A stretch of 64,000 nt of DNA from Flammula alnicola (taxonomy: Eukaryota > Basidiomycota > Agaricomycetes > Agaricales > Strophariaceae): NCBI GenBank assembly GCA_015499995.1, contig JADNRV010000255.1, positions 1 to 64,000 of the forward strand. Direction: 5' to 3'. The position numbers were made by a program, and so were the translations under genes. Below the pieces are notes generated by a model, which worked only from the letters and a program-made list of their open reading frames with translations, was not told the DNA's origin and did not search any database. Positions 22,706-33,298 of the stretch are shown piece by piece; within the stretch, counting starts at the first letter, position 1, and each line of letters opens with the position of its first letter.

Positions 22706-25700
22706 TTACTCCGGCCTCATCGCATTCAAGACCTTGATGAGCTCTTCGCACATCTCTCGCCAATGTTGAGGTACATTGTTACTAAGTTTGTCAGGATGAA
22801 CACGCTGGTCAACACCAAAACAGTCAAAGACAGTCGACCAAGAAGGAAAGGATGGACGCACAAGACGCAGCTCTTTATGCTGTAGTTTCTCAGTAGGAAA
22901 TTTCTCCACAAATGACCGCCATGTATACAAAGGCGCAGGAGATGCCTCGACAATCTCTCTCATCACATCTGTCAGCTTCATTTTCGTCATTCTATCGAAC
23001 AATGGAGGCGGAGGCGGAGGCACTGGATTTGGAGGCACTGGATTTGCAGTTGGATTCCGCGGTCTGGGGCGGGGCCTAGGTCTAGGTCTGGGCTTGGGCT
23101 TGGGCTTGGGCGGTGGAGAGTTCTTTGAGGTATATTCGCGTCGATTCTCTGCCTTGGGATAATCGGTCTTGGGTCGTGGGCGTGGAGGAAACATCTCCTC
23201 AAGCAGCTCCTCCATAGATGGTATATAATCAGATTCACCTGAAACACCGTCTTCTGGACGAAAATTGGCTTCGGCATTCGACGCTGAGGCAATAAAGATT
23301 TAATCTATAGTCCAGATTCTGTCAGGAAGAGTACTCACTTGGTTTGCGAAACTTCTTCTTGTCCTTCGACGCTGAAGAAAAATACTATAAACAGATGATC
23401 AAGAAAAAGCAGTCTGAGAATAATTACTTACATGGTTCGTACTCATATACAGAAGCGGCAGACTTCACACTCTCGTTCGCAGAAGATAAATCAGATCTAT
23501 TAATTTCGCCTCGGATGTCAGAACTCTCAACATGAACCAACCAAGATAACAGAATATTACACATTCCCGTCGCCTTTACTATTCGCACTGCGAGTATTAT
23601 AACCCTTCTGCTCATCCTGTTCCGCCTTTCAGAAAGCAAGTCAAAATCAGCATGGAATCTATTACCGGAAAAAACATGCCTTAGATGGTCCCGCATTGGC
23701 TCGTTTCTTTTTCCCTGAACTCTGATGTGACGTATCAGCAGGAACTCATACTAAAACAATTGAATGCCCCACCTTGGATATATTCAAGATTCTCTTTGCC
23801 AAGATCCCGCAGACAGTAGCAAATAAATGCATAAAATCAACGTAACGAGGATCAGTTGTAGACATGTGATCAACAACACGTTCCGCTAGCGCTAAGAGCC
23901 CATCGAGACCATCATATCCTGCGCGCAATTTGTCGCTCCGGATATCTTTGTGGTCTGTAAGAGATCCAAAGTCTTCAAACAGAGCGGCACGGAACATATC
24001 GATGCTGGCAACATCAAAGTTAAGGTTTAAGACACAAAGACGCTCTGCATCAGTGGCCGTCTGCATTCATATTAGCGAGTGTTAAGAAATTATATGTGAT
24101 CAGACTTACCGTGAAGATCTTCCCGTGTTTTCGGAGAATATGCTGCAGGTCGGAGATCCCAGATGGATCATAGAACTCCCGAGACATCGACTTGCGGAAC
24201 TCGTAAAGGAGGATGAGCAACGGCTGAGCTAGCATATTTACTTTGTATATGCAAGTCAGAACCTCCTCACGAGACATGGATCGACGTTGAAAGTAGAGGA
24301 TGAGGAGCATGTGGACGTCATACAAAAGTACAATCAAAGGACCTAGTCCATGGGGACCAAGACGAAAATTGTCACCAAGCATGATATGAAAATCATCCCA
24401 ATCGCCATTAGGATCCTCTTCCAGCTCTTCCTTCATATGAACGAGGTCGGTGATGAAGCGAAAAGAAGGGGTGAGGGTTTCCACAGTGTCGGTGATGAGT
24501 GCGACAAGTGCACCACTGTTAGAGAACGTTTGAAACTGTAGCTGTTCGAGCTTCTCCTGATAAGGTTTGATCATCACAATCATGTTCCAATATGCGCCGC
24601 TGGCGCGATTAGGCCACTGATAATGCCAACAGGTTAGGTCTGATTAGCATAAGGATTTCAAACAGGCGACGCACCCATGACCCCGGCACCTTCTTTCGGT
24701 TATCCAAGGATGGATCACATATGTTGATTGAAAGGCGATTCAGTAGGATGGCGCATGAGGTTATATCTTGTATATAGATATGTCAGTCGATTGAAAATGG
24801 TGATAGAGACCAGACTACTCACTGAACTCGTCCAGAACTGTCTCTTCATCTTCCTCCTCGCGCTCCGCATGCTCTGCGTGCTCCGCATTGGATTCTGAGT
24901 TGTGCTTCTAGAAAGAGATGGGTTAAAGCTGTGAAAACGGAAAGAGTTATGCGAAAGACCTCTTCAAACTGAGCTTTGGATTCATCGGGAGGATTCTATA
25001 TGGGTGTGTTAGGCAGACTAAAGTCGTGGGAAGTAGCAGTAACTACCTCCGCCGAATGCTTTTTTGTCTCCTCTGGAGTGGGAGAGGTGTCGTCCTCTGA
25101 GGACTGTGATATTTGGGTGAGTCGAGAAGGAGAAGAAGAGTCATTCAACCGACGAACTGAATCAGAACCCTTGTGACTGTCACTATGATCCACCGACATC
25201 TCTGAGTCAGATTCAGAGTCGACGTCATCAACACGGTCGGCCTTATATTCCTTCGGCTGGAAGTCGAAGCCAGCATCCAATTTCAAATCAGGCTCAGTAG
25301 AAGCAGGAAGAAGAAAAAAAGTTCTGGTATACTGGGAAGCTCGATATTTGGCAGTCGCCCTTGTTGACCAACGATATGTATAAGTAGAGACCAATAAGAA
25401 AATGGATGTTCAAACTCACTGCTGGAGGTGCACGAGGTTGAGCGAAGACGAGTTGGTAATGTCACGGCGGAGGCGAAGAATGCCATCAGTTCCTCTTCCC
25501 ATTCCTAGGCGAAACAGCAAACGCCATCCCTCCATTGAATACTCTGGGAAGGCAGAAATGACAGCTATATGAATTTCCTCGGAGGATGGCTGTTTCGGCA
25601 ACTCAATGATTCGACAATAGCCCATGTATGCAAAACTATCCATGCTGCGACAGAATGACAAACGTTAACCCGCTGTAGACGAACCAAAAAAAAGCAGAAA

Positions 25701-26420
25701 TCATACTCCGACTCGCGAGGCTGGGTTATCATGACATTTTCCTTCTGGAATGCAGACGCTCTCGGAAAAAGAGTGGCATTCCACTTGAGCAGTGCTTGCT
25801 TCTTCGGCTTCGGTGCTGGAGGTTCTGGCTTCACTCGTTTCCTCAACGGAGACGATCCTTTTCTGGCCCTTCTTTTTTTATCGACCTGATTGGTTTGCTT
25901 CGTCCACTGTTGCTGGTGTATCTCAAGGAACTAATCAGTGAAAATGTATTTGAATACTGTAAAGAATAAATACTTGTGTCGAAGGATCAAATAGCTTCTT
26001 CTTGGGTTCTATGTTCGGGTCACCTTGAGCACGTCGCTCATTACGTAGCTTCGCTGCATCAAGAAAAGACTGGGGAAGAGGTGGAGCCTTGGGTGGGGCA
26101 GTCTTGGCAGAGGCAGCTGCTGGAGCTTCGTTCGGGGTGATCTGTTCATTGAGTCTAAAAAATTGATGTAGAAGACGCCATATAAATTCACGTACCTCAG
26201 GCTCTTTACCAGATTCTGAACTTTTGGCAGGTGGATCTTGCGGTGTGGCCTGAGAATCCCTTTGACTCTTTTCATGCTGGTTTCCACGACAACCGCAAAG
26301 GCATGGCAAGGGTAGCGCGTTGGCCTGTGACTCGCCATCTCGAGGATAGAAGTTATTGCAAGAACCCTCATCAGAGCAACGAGGATTCGTACAACGACCA
26401 AGAGTGGACCAGTGGACCAT
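22706..26420 (-). CDS. Transposon accessory protein: Cys cluster, acidic/helical middle, Pro-Arg tract, HPDK C-terminus
   Basis: I choose the ATG at 26420 (MVHWSTLGRCTNPRC); the open frame extends a little upstream without ATG. The N-terminus is a compact Cys cluster, C-x4-C-x5-C, then PLPCLCGCRGNQHE, probably metal-binding. After A/P/K-rich linkers come WNATLFPRASAFQKENVM, YMGYCRIIELPKQPSSEEIH with EGWRLLFRLGMGRGTDGI, a Ser/Asp/Glu-rich stretch, and a long helical block (24583-23760: YWNMIVMIKPYQEKLEQLQF ... FRAALFEDFGSLTDHKD). The last exon has a Lys-Pro/Arg-Pro repeat tract, a Pro-rich hinge, and a C-terminus with RVHPDKLSNNVPQHWREM then CEELIKVLNAMRPE, which resembles helix III of a J domain after an HPD motif. 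About ten short introns. I do not recognise a described family. Its position just upstream of the integrase and its presence in the deleted copy tie it to the transposon. Confidence 0.65.
23046..23116 (+). repeat. Hexanucleotide-type minisatellite encoding the Pro-Arg tract
   Basis: Runs of GGTCTG/GGCTTG-like hexamers (GGGCTTGGGCTTGGGC, GGTCTAGGTCTG). On the minus strand they encode alternating Pro-Lys and Pro-Arg. This tract can vary in length by slippage. Confidence 0.7.
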
Positions 26421-26818
26421 GGTATTGGCCAGCAAGTCGGGCACAGAAGGCAGAAGAGTGGGAGTGAGAAAAGGTATGAGTAAGAAACAAAAATTTCTGT
26501 CGGGGGGTGATCACGGGAATTGCATGGGAATTCCGAACGGAAGTAAATGCCTTACTGTTATAGAACTCAAGGTTTCCATATGAAGTCTCTCTTTTTTGCC
26601 TGACAAAAAGGTTCGGAGTACATTAATTGGACATATATAGGTACTGACCAGTATGCGAGGGGTGATTCGAAATAGACGTGTGGCGCAATTCCCTTTCCAG
26701 ACAGGTAAGATGATGGCCATACAGGTATGGCCGCCGGTGATCAAAACTGAAGTCCACCCACATGTGGGTCGGAATTTCCGCTTTCCAAACTTGTGTAATT
26801 CTAATTGTAATCCACTTT

Positions 26819-27131
26819 ACACGCGGAAAACTTTTTATACATGCGGAAAACTTTTTAATATAACATGTGGAAAATTCCTTTTCTACAACCTAACATGTGT
26901 AACAAGTATTTTGCATATCCCACATGCGCAGAAATATTTTGTTAGACATCAACCTACGAGAATTGGCAAATATTGGCCTTGTGACAAAATGGGGATCTTC
27001 TTGTAGAACTTGTGGATAAATTAACAATGATGCAGAACATGTGCGCAAACTTAAATAGTCTGTCCAACTTGCGCAAAAATATGCAGAACGTGTGCGCAAA
27101 CTTAAATATTCTGACCAACTTGCGCAAAAAA
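26819..27131 (+). repeat. Subterminal repeats of the transposon right end
   Basis: Three copies of ACAYGYGGAAAA (ACACGCGGAAAAC, ACATGCGGAAAAC, ACATGTGGAAAA) lie at 26819-26878. Two 51-bp tandem copies follow at 27030-27131, each with AACRTGTGCGCAAACTTAAA and AACTTGCGCAAAAA. The same array is at 19213-19525 in the deleted copy. Clustered motifs inside a TIR are typical transposase binding sites (family knowledge); binding here is inferred. Confidence 0.7.
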
Positions 27132-27161
27132 TGCTCAAAAATGGCTTCCGGACAATATTTT

Positions 27162-27188
27162 ATTTATTGCACATTATATGTGCCATAC
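27162..27188 (-). repeat. Right 27-bp terminal inverted repeat of the full copy
   Basis: Same sequence as 19556-19582. The outer base run after it is ATTCGAAG. Confidence 0.85.
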
Positions 27189-27435
27189 ATTCGAAGTCCT
27201 TCAAAGTCGAGTTGAATTTGCAAACATCGCATTATCGCGCACGTGGCGGTCACCACGGGCGGCATCGATACCGGCTTTTTCCGAACATCCGAAAGGTCAG
27301 CGAAAACACCAACACCGAGAGCTTCAACCTCGAGCTCGTTTCAAAGGGGCCATGCCAGGCGACATTGGCCACAAATATGAGGTATTTAATGGCCCCTTAT
27401 CTTCCCGAGTACTTCTACTTCTCAATTATTCTGCA

Positions 27436-28710
27436 GTTTGTCCCAGGCCACTTCGCCCATGACGAGGCAGACGAACCCTTGCCTGCTGTGAGGAACGGCG
27501 GCATTGACAGTGCTCTCGCAGTCTGCTCAATCCCCTTAGTTCTCAGATACCCCGCTACTCTGTCTGAAGAACGCATCTGTGGATAGACGGGAGAAACTCT
27601 TCGAGCATATCCGTGCCTTGAATGAAAGTCCAAAAGGGACTTCGTATAAGTTCCTCTTACTTTCTAGGCATGGACAAGGATACCGTGAGTTCCTCTACTC
27701 TATGTATCTAGCCTCGCTTGTATTAATCGTTTCATGATAGATAACGTTGCATAAGCCAAATATGGAACACAAGCATGGGACGAGTAAGCACTCCACCTGA
27801 TCCTCATCGTGTCGACCGACGTCAACCGTAACTCCTTCATCTAGCTACTGGTCGATGATGGACGGCGATGGAGAGATAAAATGGGGACGTCAGTACTTCT
27901 GTGCCCAAACTTTTGAGCCCACGTCCAACCCAAACCGATCGATCCAACTGATCCTTAGCTCACGCCCATCGGGATAGACCAGGCGCACACCATCCAAAGC
28001 GCGTGGATGGAGGAAGCTGCCGCAGGTCTATCTCCTCCGCACAAGCGATACTGCAGCCCCCTCTCCCGGATGCTCGATACGTGCGATATTATGCTCAATA
28101 AGGTTTTTTCGGAACAACTGCATCCGGTGCTCATCCTGGAGGTATGTGCAATCTCTCGTCATCGCACTATTCGCCAATTCTCGTTGACGAATTTCAAGAA
28201 TTTCCGCGAGGAGAATGGAGTGCATACCTGCGGCAAGCGCCGCACTCGATCGTATATCTCGGATTACAGGCCCCACTTCGCGATCGAGGAGGGATTTGAG
28301 GAGTAGGATCCACTTTGGCACCCTACCATCCGAGAGACGAAAGCGGAGGTCGCCCAACGTGCTGGAAAGGTGCTGGATAGAATTTTTGAGACCGATACAG
28401 AGCATACCTGTACGACTGCAACCTTTCATTTTACGTGATCGCGCTGTTGACTTAAATCAACTGTGTTCACCTAGTTGGGGTGTTTTACAGTTATTTCGCT
28501 TACTGCTCATGGAGGATTTGTCAATGGATTCTTGACTGCAATCGGACGGAGGCCTGTCCCGCTACCGACTGTAGGTAAGAGTTCCTTCCACTGCCGTGAT
28601 TAAAGACATTTTCCTCACTCACCTTCGTACTTGCCGAAGGGGTCATGTCGGTGCTAGTGAAAGCATCAACTCTCCAGATGGGCTGCGGTTCCGCTTTAAG
28701 TTTTTTCTGA
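27436..28710 (+). pseudogene. Histidine-phosphatase / phosphoglycerate-mutase-like gene with two nonsense codons
   Basis: Exons read RREKLFEHIRALNESPKGTS, then KFLLLSRHGQGY with the catalytic RHG, then HNVA-stop-AKYGTQAWDE, YWSMMDGDGEIKWG, IGIDQAHTIQSAWMEEAAAG, MLDTCDIMLNKVFSEQLHPV, GKRRTRSYISDYRPHFAIEE followed by GFEE-stop-DPLW, ETKAEVAQRAGKVLDRIFET, LTAHGGFVNGFLTAIGRRPV (second catalytic His), and GVMSVLVKASTLQMG. All signature parts of the fungal PMU1-like family are present in order with plausible introns. However, TAA replaces a residue after HNVA and TAG replaces one after GFEE. The upstream block with VPGHFAHDEADEPLPAVRNG is in a different frame. The transposon end lies about 250 bp upstream, so the promoter may also be displaced. 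Confidence 0.7.
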
Positions 28711-29152
28711 TTTATACCACCTCGCGGAATCTATAGGGTGCATATTTTGTCTTGATAGCCAATGAAATCAATGGAAGGTAAAGTAAGTGCAGCCTATGCG
28801 TCGGTGGTAATGATAACTTTATTAACACTCTCACGTCGATGAAGTGCCGCGCGCCATCTTTCATACTATTCTATCATGCACGACTGGGAATTCCCCCCTT
28901 TAATGTGTTCGTTATATCGTTCGTACTCCACGTCTCGGCTGTGTTCCCTTTGTCATTGCAACGATAACCTTTGCTGTCTCGCACCTAACATTCGCAACCA
29001 ACAACTTTCCGCTCTATGGATGTATGGTACGGCAGTGCAATCTGGCCCGAGCTGCCCGTAGATTAGATAGTTAGATTAGATACCAGCGACAGCGTCGTTG
29101 AATCAATCCTTGCTTGCCTCTTGCCATCGCGTGCGACGCTATACCGCATGGC
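28711..29152. other. Intergenic, no gene seen
   Basis: Mixed composition with no supported exon. It separates the broken phosphatase gene from the next coding block. Confidence 0.4.
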
Positions 29153-29990
29153 ATGCTCGACGCGTATCTGAACCCTTCCCTCCCAGAGTCCGGCCTGATT
29201 GGACTGCTCCGCCGGGGCTCATCGACTTTATCCCCAAGACTGGGAACACACAGTCCGCTGCGCTTACATAGCGAAGTATGGAAGCTTTTAAATGCTGCTC
29301 TGTTCACGTCCACAGTGGAGGATCAGCGTGAGCATTGGTCGAGTTCAGAAATATTATCGCGTCTAATAGCCCCTGCAGGTCCGCGTCCACTTGGTGTCTT
29401 GTTACTCACAATCTCCCATATCCTACTCGCCAATGCACCGCCGTCTCAACTGGTCACCGCTTCGGTTATCACACAGACTATGGCTCAACTACTGTCGTTT
29501 ACGACGACGTCGCCCTCGGCTTTCAAAGAAGCCGTTGGGAAGTTGGATACTTCCACTCGAGAGCTTTTGGAACACTCCGTTCGTCGTGCGGTTTGTGGGA
29601 CGGCGAATGCGGCTGCACAGTCAGCTGCGAAGCCTCAAATTTCGCTCAGGGCTTTCTACTCATCTGTCTATTTATTTTGGATCGCTTTTGGTAAGGGATA
29701 CCATTGAGACCAGTTTCTCATGTAGTATATTCCCATCAGAGCGATTAGTATCTAAACGAGTTCAAGAGAAAGACGATATAACGGATATTACAATGCTAGT
29801 GCAGCTAGAAGAAGTGATAAGTACGGGGACGACCTCGGAAGGACAGATGAAACCCGTGTTAAACATCGAGAGAAGGGCGAAAGACAGATCATCCTCAATT
29901 CGGATCCCAAGAAAGATTCTGCGTCCAGTTTGTATTTCCGGACCGGGGGTGTTGAACGTATTGGGTCAAGTTGCCGACGCTCGTAAGGTA
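29153..29990 (+). CDS. HEAT-repeat-like protein, short, possibly a C-terminal fragment
   Basis: From the ATG at 29153 (MLDAYLNPSLPESGLIGLLR) a single exon runs to about 29695. It is helical and leucine-rich, for example RPLGVLLLTISHILLANAPP and FKEAVGKLDTSTRELLEHSV, ending KPQISLRAF-like before the end. A GTAAGG donor at 29691 can join in frame to VSKRVQEKDDITDITMLVQL. The end of the gene is unresolved, near an AAG/GTAAGA donor at about 29989. The helix-plus-(K)PxISLR pattern recalls the C-terminus of HEATR5/Laa1-type trafficking proteins, but the protein is far shorter than that family. It is therefore either a fragment or something else. Confidence 0.3.
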
Positions 29991-30074
29991 AGATTCCCAC
30001 TCATCCAGCCTAGAAAGTACAAGAAACAGAAAGTTGGCCAAACTAAATGCTTAGGCAAAATGAAAAGAAAGCAC

Positions 30075-33000
30075 TCACTCAAAACCAGTTGGCGCACTGG
30101 ACCACATCGCCATCGTATTGTCATCCACCAACGGATACCCCATCTCCTGTAACTGCAGCTGCTCAGGCTGAATCTGTTGCCCGTGTTGCTGGCTCTGTTC
30201 AACGTTAATATCGCCCATCGTGCTGGTATCCCTGGACATGCCCCTATATAACCCCTGCATGGCTACCATCGAACTAGTCCCATCGATAGGCGGAACACCA
30301 TACGTGTTTTGTGGCGAATAAGCGAGTGTTCCAGCTATAGTGTCCAGCACCATACCCGCGTCCATGGCTGTAGCATCCATCCCATATCCATGCGTCATAG
30401 AGCTCATCTCCGATATCGGAGGGTATCCATTCGCCAGCTCGCTGTACCGCAGATGGATAGGCGGCGCTGGCGGTTGTTGTGAAGGTGATTTTGGCGTTTC
30501 AGAATCACGCTCGCGCTTATTGGTTGATGGCGAGCTATGCTGCGGTAGCGGCAATTCCCCAGCGAAGGCCAGTTTATTCAGGAGATCCCTAAAGACGAGA
30601 AACAGCCTCCTCAGCATTGCTGTGGAAAGACAGTATGAAAAAAACTACGTGCCAAACTTTACCAGCACCATACCACCTCACTTCAGAGGTTCTCAGGACA
30701 TCCATGCACTTGTGCACATCCGCCATCTCTCGATTCGGGTCCGTCGATAACCCAGAGCGTTTTCCTCCCCAGATGCGGAGCAGGAGCACCATGCCGGATG
30801 TAAACACTGCCGACTGGTAATCCGTTGATTTCACCCAAGAATATAACAATGGCATCAAACGTACCAGAATCTGTGGTTTTAGCGCCATGTTTCGCTGTCT
30901 TTGTATGTCAACGACACGGCTGCAGGATCTGGCAGCATTTGTGCATATGGTAAGAGACGGGAAAGATAATGGCGAGGGGTTGCTTGGCGATGGTATGAAC
31001 GGCCGGTGGATGAGAATTTGGATGTGATAATACGCTGAATATAGCGAGACGGATTGGTTGAAAAACATGACATCTTCATGATTTGGATCCCATTGCACTG
31101 AAAATCAAGAATTAAAGTGAATACATGCGCCATAAAAGAAATAGAGAGACTTACGATGATCTGGAACTGAATCAACCCATTTATTTAACATAGAATCCAA
31201 CTCTTCGACTAGGTGCTGCTCCCTTCGTTGTCCTACAAACCCAAGCAAGGTTTTGGATTTCTTGAGGGAGTACTATTGCAAGGCGTTAATAATTGGGGTT
31301 CATATTTGGTAGGAAAGAAGACGTACAATTGTCCGTAGCGAAAAAGCCAGGATCTGGTGGAGCTTTATGTATAGAATGAAGTAACTTATCGAAGATGGCT
31401 TGTTCGAAGGCTGCTTAAAACATTTTTCGGGGTCAGGATTTTCCCAATATTCGTCATCGCAATCTACAGGTAAATCAAGGTCAAAGCTAAGAAGGTCGAC
31501 TAAGTAAACTGAAACAGTAGAACCAAGCCTTAAGCACGTACTCGTCATCTTGAATAGCACATGGCCGACCCAAGGTTGAACTAATCGCTCGATCTAGGCA
31601 CACGAGCACCCTAAGTAAATCATGAATTTGAAGAGTAATATACACGAAGCGCGGGGCATTGGCATACCAGAATGCTCGTTTCCACAACTCGGCGTCTGCA
31701 GTCAAGGCGTGGGCATGTAACGCCCGCCGGTGCACTCCGACATCCTGAGCCAACCTGATACCAATGCCAACTAATGTCCAAGACGAACTAGGTGACGATG
31801 AGCCTTGCAGGAATTGCACTGAAAGCTGTCATGACAAAGATCGCCGTCAGATAACCCGGAGATCCGAAATGTTACATCAGACTTACGCAGTAAAGTTGGA
31901 GGTCAAATAACGTCAGTGGAGCGAGCATTGGCTGTTTCTTCATTTGTACTTGGTCAAACCATTTCCATCCACAGGAATGATATGAGTCGACGCCTTCGAG
32001 CCTGGCCTTAGGGTCGTCGGAGTACTGAGCGCCAACAGCGCACACGAGAAGATAGACAGGGGCAAAATTTGCATTCGTGAGATGCAAGCCTTCTTGAACA
32101 TACTTTTCAAAAGTCGGGCGATGGAGCAGAGGTAGATAGATGTTGACATGGGTGAAGTAGAGATCCATGAAGTGCACGGCAAGGTCGGGCTCTGGGAATG
32201 TATAATGAATACTCTCTGATGAGTTGAACTTTCGTTCCCACTATGGCCGACATTGGATGATGAGTAACGAGAAAAGAGATACATTCAAAGGAACCATGAC
32301 AACGCACCGGTGGCACAGTCCAAAACTCCGTCCGCGGATTCGCATGCGAAGGCTTCCGCGGTTTGCTGACGTCCTCTAGCGTAAATTGCGACCCCATGTA
32401 CTCATTCCTCAGCTCTACTGCGGTGCGAAAGAGGATGGCTGCACTAGATTTCCCAAAAAATCGATATTCATGAGGCTCCAGTGCCATTCGTTTGAGGTTG
32501 TCCGCGAGCATCACAGATGTATCGTCGTCATTGTCATCGTCCAACCCAGTCGGAGGTGTCGCACCGTTGGCAACGCCACATATAGCGGAGGTGACGCTGT
32601 CGACGTCCGTAGTTGATCTCTTATTGCTGTGATAACTGCTGTCCGTTACCAGAGAACTTGGGTCAACAGGTAACCAGTGCTCCACCATCAAATTGTCGTC
32701 CAATGACCGAATCAATTCATCGTAAAGCGCATCGTCAGGGCATAGCTAAGAACAAGGTTATAGAGAGCTGGTTTAGACGAGCGCAGAATACATGGGCTCA
32801 CCCGCCGAACCAATTTTTCCAACTTCTTCACTCGGTTCTCCAGGTTTTCAACGTAGCTTTAGGTGTGTGAGTGCACCAAAGTTGAGTCAGGATTTGGAAA
32901 TACACACCCTTTCGAAGGGCCACGTTTCTTATGAGAGCTTAAGCTTCAACGAGACAGACAAGCAAGAAATATGAGCGGTACCTTTGGCGCCGCCTCGACG

Positions 33001-33298
33001 TATGTGCAATCAAAACTATAGGCAATGCAGTTCGAGCATCGGTTTCCTGGTTTTTGGACACCGTCGCCTGATAATTAAATCAGTAAAACCCCATTTACGT
33101 TCCAGGAAACGACGAACATCGAACTACATGTTATCCGAAGAATGAGATATGGGCTTGCGGAGCCGTCCAAAAATTGGGTTATGACGTACGTTTCTTGCGT
33201 CTGCATGTATCACACGCCCGTTGTATCCTTCGTTTCTTCAAACTCTGGTACGACCCCGAGTTTTCGCCGCCGTTGGTATCTTCTTCGTCGGAGGACAT
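30075..33298 (-). CDS. Zn2Cys6 transcription factor with fungal_trans domain
   Basis: ATG at 33298 (MSSDEEDTNGGENSGSYQSL). The Gal4-type binuclear cluster is split by an intron: RRIQRACDTCRRKK, then RCDGVQKPGNRCSNC and IAYSFDCTYVEAAPK, giving six cysteines with normal spacing. The fungal-specific regulatory domain follows over several exons: YFTHVNIYLPLLHRPTFEKY, FAPVYLLVCAVGAQYSDDP, SSWTLVGIGIRLAQDVGVHR, DRAISSTLGRPCAIQDDE, FDLDLPVDCDDEYW, YYHIQILIHRPFIPSPSNP. The tail is Gln/Met/Pro-rich and probably an activation region, ending MWSSAPTGFE at 30075. It acts in the nucleus, binding CGG-type half-sites; its regulon cannot be read from this sequence. All exons splice in frame, so it appears functional. 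Its 3' end converges on the HEAT-like gene. Confidence 0.88.

Larger units (their letters stand above)
20931..27188 (-). mobile_element. Putative autonomous integrase transposon (right end defined)
   Basis: The right end is the TIR at 27162-27188, followed by ATTCGAAG. Two co-oriented genes read away from it: the accessory protein, then the integrase. The other terminus is not located. It may be the TIR at 16383, since the outer bases ATTC before 16383 match ATTC after 27188, making the whole 16383-27188 segment one composite. Alternatively it may be lost. I give the minimum extent that is supported. Confidence 0.55.
24055..27188. repeat. 3134-bp direct repeat, copy 2
   Basis: Second copy of 16449-19582, offset 7606. 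Here the accessory gene continues past the left border into its remaining exons, so this copy is the complete one. Confidence 0.9.

Noticed and set aside
26819..27131. CRISPR-like array
   Set aside because: Few, imperfect, unevenly spaced repeats in a eukaryotic transposon end.
24055..27188. Long terminal repeats of an LTR retrotransposon
   Set aside because: The 3.1 kb direct repeats end in inverted repeats, contain a host-style spliced gene, and flank an integrase without reverse transcriptase, gag or protease.
29740..29990. Alternative frame reading SASSLYFRTGGVERIGSSCR as a conserved exon
   Set aside because: It runs into a stop at the AAG/GTAAGA donor, while the other frame splices in phase from the preceding exon.
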